Assembly: GCF_015221995.1 (NCBI RefSeq)
Contig: NZ_JADFFM010000001.1
Coordinates: forward strand, 1,860,001-1,924,000
DNA from: Mucilaginibacter boryungensis
GTDB taxonomy: Bacteria > Bacteroidota > Bacteroidia > Sphingobacteriales > Sphingobacteriaceae
Direction: 5' to 3'
Length of the DNA: 64,000 bases
Positions within the stretch are counted from its first letter, which is position 1; every line of letters starts with the position of its first letter. Of this stretch, positions 61,381-64,000 are shown in pieces. A program made the position numbers and the translations under genes. Under the pieces are notes generated by a model that was given only the letters and a program-made list of their open reading frames with translations, had not been told where the DNA came from and did not search any database.

Positions 61381-61640
61381 GATACTTTTACAACAGCCTG
61401 GCATTGTAAAGGTTTTGGCAGGGATGTAAATGATACGCTGAAGTTTTTAACCAGCAGCAGAGGTAATATCCGGGCGATTTAACCAGCGCAATTAAAGGTC
61501 TTTTTATGGTTTACACTTTTTTGAATATTTTTTCATTAATTAACTAATTATCAAATAATTAAACTAAATAAATGCCCGAATTTTGTAAACCATGTAAACC
61601 ATGATTTGGCCGTTTTAACCAGGGCATACATCTGTATCCT

Positions 61641-61671
61641 TTTGCAATTGTGGATCCCTTTATTACATTTG
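61641..61671 (+). promoter_or_regulatory. Consensus promoter of the B12 uptake unit
   Basis: TTTG at 61641-61644, a 19-base spacer, then TACATTTG at 61664-61671. Transcription would start about 61678, at the first base of the riboswitch. No gene was found between 61381 and this promoter. Confidence 0.78.
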
Positions 61672-61677
61672 CACCGC

Positions 61678-61862
61678 TTTAGGTTTACGGTGCAATTCAT
61701 TTGTGCTGTAATTAAAAGGGAATCCGGTGCAAATCCGGAGCTGTCCCGCAGCTGTAAACTCTGTTACCAATGTCCATCTCAAAATGGTCACTTTCCGCCA
61801 AACGGCGAATGGGAAGACCGGACAAAGGGGAGTGAGCCAGAAGACCTGCCCAAGGCATTATA
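61678..61862 (+). promoter_or_regulatory. Cobalamin riboswitch
   Basis: GGTGCAAATCCGGAGCTGTC is the conserved core, preceded by GGGAATCC and followed by CCGCAGCTGTAA. The B12 box is GCCAGAAGACCTGCC at 61836-61850. It senses adenosyl- or aquocobalamin and represses the downstream receptor. The consensus promoter ends seven bases before it. A frame over this region is a spurious ORF. Confidence 0.95.
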
Positions 61863-61948
61863 TTATTCATAGCTTTCGGGGATTGAAGCTTGAGTGAGAA
61901 TACCGCTGTTAGTGTATTTCCATTCCAAGATGTTTCGTTTCTGTATGC

Positions 61949-61967
61949 TGTGAGTTTAAAACTCACA
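61949..61967 (+). promoter_or_regulatory. Perfect hairpin in the leader between riboswitch and receptor
   Basis: TGTGAGTTTAAAACTCACA: nine-base arms around one A, six bases before the ATG at 61973. It may be part of the expression platform that occludes the start. Confidence 0.5.
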
Positions 61968-61972
61968 ACAAC

Positions 61973-63871
61973 ATGAAAAAAAATGATGTTATTGTTGCTG
62001 CAGGCCTGGGGCTTGTACAACTGGCGCTGCTTAGTGCGGCAGCGCGCGCGCAGGACACCTCACGGGTGCTGCAAGATGTAGTGATTACGGCTACCAAAGC
62101 CGACCAAAAACAGTCGCAAACCGGCAAGGTGGTTACCGTTATTTCCCGGCAGGAATTGCAGCGCAGTTCGGGTAAATCGGTTTCGCAATTACTGGCCGAA
62201 CAGGCGGGTATTATGGTAAATGGGTCAAACGCGAACCCGGGGTTGAACAAAAGCGTTTATTTGCGTGGTGCAGATAACAAACACACTTTAATATTGCTGG
62301 ATGGCGTGTTGATCTTCGACCCATCGGGCGTAGGCGGCGCTTTTGACCTGCGATTGTTATCTGTTGACCAGATAGACCATATCGAAATCCTGCGTGGCGG
62401 GCAATCAACCCTCTACGGGTCAGACGCGGTGGCGGGAGTCATCAATATCATTACTAAAAAGAATGCCGGGGCAACGCCGGGTATTAATGGTGTTGCAAGC
62501 GCAGGTAGCTACGGTACAGCTAAGGGTAATGTGGGTTTAACTGCCCGCGTAAAAGACCTGAGCTACAATATCAACTATAGTCACGAACGCAGCGATGGCG
62601 TTTCAGAAGCTGCACAGCCTGCCACAGCTACCAGCTTTTTTGATAAGGACGGCTATAACCAGGATGCAGTTAACGCACAATTTGGAATAAAACTAAGTGA
62701 TAGGTTTCAGCTGAACCCGTTTGTGCGGTTTTTACAAGGCAAGTATAGTTATGATAACGGAGGTTTTACAGATGGCGACGGTTATTTTACAAGCAAGCAT
62801 TTAAACTTAGGTACAAATGCAACCTATAAAACTGACAAAGGACTGTTTAATTTGAACTACAGCTTTGAAAATACCGACCGTAACTATAATGGCACGAGCC
62901 CATTTATCGGTCGCCTTAATTTTACGGAACTATACTATAAACACCAGCTTTCCGATCATATTAAAATATTAGGTGGGATTGATGATCGTTATTCAAGTAT
63001 GAATGCCAAAGGTAATGCAAGGGTCGATTCGTCGGCTAATTCGTTAGGCGTTTATACTTCGGTTTTCTTCAATAACATCGCTTCTGTCTTTAATCTGGAA
63101 GCGGGTGGCAGGTATACCCATCACACCAAATTTGGTAATAACTGGACCTATTCGGTTACCCCATCGGTTGATCTGATCGCTAACGATAAACTAAAAGTAT
63201 TTGGAACAATATCTACCTCATTTAAAGCGCCCGACTTAGGTGCATTATACGGGCTGTATGGCCCCAACCCAAATCTGAAGCCGGAGAAAGCACAGGAATA
63301 TGAGGCTGGCGCAAGCACGGCGTTATTCGGCAACTTTAATTTACGGGTAGTGGCTTATCAGCGTAAGCTTACTAATGCTATTATTTATCTGTATCCACAG
63401 GGATATCTTAACCAGGATAAACAAAATGCAAAGGGAATTGAAGTGGAGCCGTCTGTTAAGTTAGATAAATTAACCCTGAGAGGATATTACACTTATTTTA
63501 AAGCGGAAGCTATCTCTAAAAACGGCGCGGGGGCAGAAAAATCATTGGATTTTCTATACCGTCGCCCGGCACACAACTTTGGTTTATTCGCCGGTTTGCA
63601 GGCATCGCAAAAACTGTTTGTGAGTTTAAATTACCGTCATTACAGTCAGACTTACGACCTGTTCTACAACTCCAAAACCTTCGCTAACGAATTGCAAAGC
63701 CTTAAAGCTTATGGCTTGCTTGATGGTTATGCAGAATATGCGTTGATAGGTAAAAAGTTGAAAGTATTTGCTGATGTGAAGAATATACTGAACGCAAAAT
63801 ATGCCGAACTGTATGGTTATACGGCCCTGGGCACAAACTTTAATGCCGGGTTAAGTTTCAATATTCAGTAA
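61973..63871 (+). CDS. btuB: BtuB-like TonB-dependent cobalamin receptor
   Basis: 632 residues. Signal peptide-like MKKNDVIVAAGLGLVQLALL, a TonB box region (DVVITATKADQKQ), a plug domain (SVSQLLAEQAGIMVNGSNAN; IEILRGGQSTLYGSDAVAGV) and a 22-strand barrel ending TNFNAGLSFNIQ. It has no carboxypeptidase-like extension, as in BtuB. The cobalamin riboswitch directly upstream makes cobalamin or a cobinamide the likely ligand. Confidence 0.93.
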   Translation: MKKNDVIVAAGLGLVQLALLSAAARAQDTSRVLQDVVITATKADQKQSQTGKVVTVISRQELQRSSGKSVSQLLAEQAGIMVNGSNANPGLNKSVYLRGADNKHTLILLDGVLIFDPSGVGGAFDLRLLSVDQIDHIEILRGGQSTLYGSDAVAGVINIITKKNAGATPGINGVASAGSYGTAKGNVGLTARVKDLSYNINYSHERSDGVSEAAQPATATSFFDKDGYNQDAVNAQFGIKLSDRFQLNPFVRFLQGKYSYDNGGFTDGDGYFTSKHLNLGTNATYKTDKGLFNLNYSFENTDRNYNGTSPFIGRLNFTELYYKHQLSDHIKILGGIDDRYSSMNAKGNARVDSSANSLGVYTSVFFNNIASVFNLEAGGRYTHHTKFGNNWTYSVTPSVDLIANDKLKVFGTISTSFKAPDLGALYGLYGPNPNLKPEKAQEYEAGASTALFGNFNLRVVAYQRKLTNAIIYLYPQGYLNQDKQNAKGIEVEPSVKLDKLTLRGYYTYFKAEAISKNGAGAEKSLDFLYRRPAHNFGLFAGLQASQKLFVSLNYRHYSQTYDLFYNSKTFANELQSLKAYGLLDGYAEYALIGKKLKVFADVKNILNAKYAELYGYTALGTNFNAGLSFNIQ

Positions 63872-63908
63872 ATAATTGATAGTTTTGCTTAAGCAGATAA
63901 ATACAAAA

Positions 63909-64000
63909 ATGTCAGAAAAAATAAAATCAAGGAACGCGGTACTTATCTTAATGATAGTTTTTGCCGTGGCTATGCGTTTAGTAAGCTATAAGTTTCAATG
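63909..64000 (+). CDS. Start of a membrane protein, probably DUF6580 / ECF-substrate-component-like (3' end outside window)
   Basis: The frame MSEKIKSRNAVLILMIVFAV continues AMRLVSYKFQ to the window edge, 37 bases after the btuB stop. The start with one membrane helix and a MRL motif matches the DUF6580 family of putative transport proteins often found with B12 receptors. Only 30 residues are visible, so the family is tentative; co-regulation by the riboswitch is likely. Confidence 0.6.
   Translation, partial: MSEKIKSRNAVLILMIVFAVAMRLVSYKFQ

Noticed and set aside
61606..61872. 88-residue frame over the cobalamin riboswitch
   Set aside because: The conserved B12 box and core motifs explain the sequence; no protein family fits.

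Overview
The window looks like a piece of a Bacteroidetes chromosome, most likely family Sphingobacteriaceae (Mucilaginibacter/Pedobacter-like). This rests on TonB-dependent receptors with a carboxypeptidase-regulatory N-domain, PepSY, M56/BlaI, DUF5117-type metalloprotease and CarboxypepD_reg-like proteins, promoters of the form TTTG-N19/20-TAnnTTTG, and a near absence of Shine-Dalgarno sequences. The genus is inferred from gene style; no rRNA is present. No tRNA, CRISPR array, prophage or intact transposase gene was seen.

Layout. 1-5375: 5' part of a sensor histidine kinase, a small lipoprotein, a RibD/DHFR-like reductase between two matching hairpins, and a large secreted zinc protease. 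5637-10118: a GT39-like membrane glycosyltransferase, then an alginate-lyase-family and a pectate-lyase-like (beta-helix) secreted pair. 10216-17219: the most unusual locus, one tightly packed minus-strand operon of a PqqD-like protein, an ATP-grasp ligase, a type III PLP decarboxylase with a leader-like N-terminus, a urea-transporter/M23 peptidase fusion, a YaiO-like TPR/beta-barrel protein and a TPR protein. Upstream of it lie a 37-residue membrane peptide and a duplicated 20-bp element. 17396-20254: an S9 peptidase. 20878-21706: a gene-free stretch with five helically phased DnaA-box-like 9-mers, a strong promoter and a terminator, together bounding a probable ~440-nt structured RNA that I cannot name. 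22270-24137: an NtrC-type regulator and RNase P RNA. 24250-30307: a metal (probably copper) uptake and delivery operon: small Cys/His protein, TonB receptor, PepSY protein, heavy-metal-binding lipoprotein, small lipoprotein, SCO, cytochrome c.

30425-46497 is mostly housekeeping and isolated genes: GNAT, M1 peptidase, TlpA-like redoxin, Ppx/GppA, an ABC-2 transporter pair, biotin carboxylase, transglutaminase-like protein, NUDIX hydrolase, riboflavin synthase, TPR protein and topoisomerase IB. 46501-49602 is a BlaI/M56 (BlaR1-like) regulatory pair with palindromic operators, one of which also sits in front of the neighbouring CBM9-like gene. 49890-53622: cytochrome c, a sorbosone/PQQ-sugar-dehydrogenase-like protein and a heparinase II/III-like lyase. 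53875-61380: a glycine-rich repeat protein, aldo/keto reductase, Na+/H+ antiporter, PaiB, a second GT39-like protein, GNAT and an SRPBCC protein. 61641-64000: a consensus promoter, a cobalamin riboswitch, a BtuB-like receptor and the start of a probable DUF6580 membrane protein, together a B12-controlled uptake unit.

Interspersed palindromic repeats of several kinds occupy many intergenic gaps. Starts were moved downstream for several genes where a signal peptide, family N-terminus or promoter position showed that the longest frame is too long. All assignments are by reading translated sequence; no database search was run.
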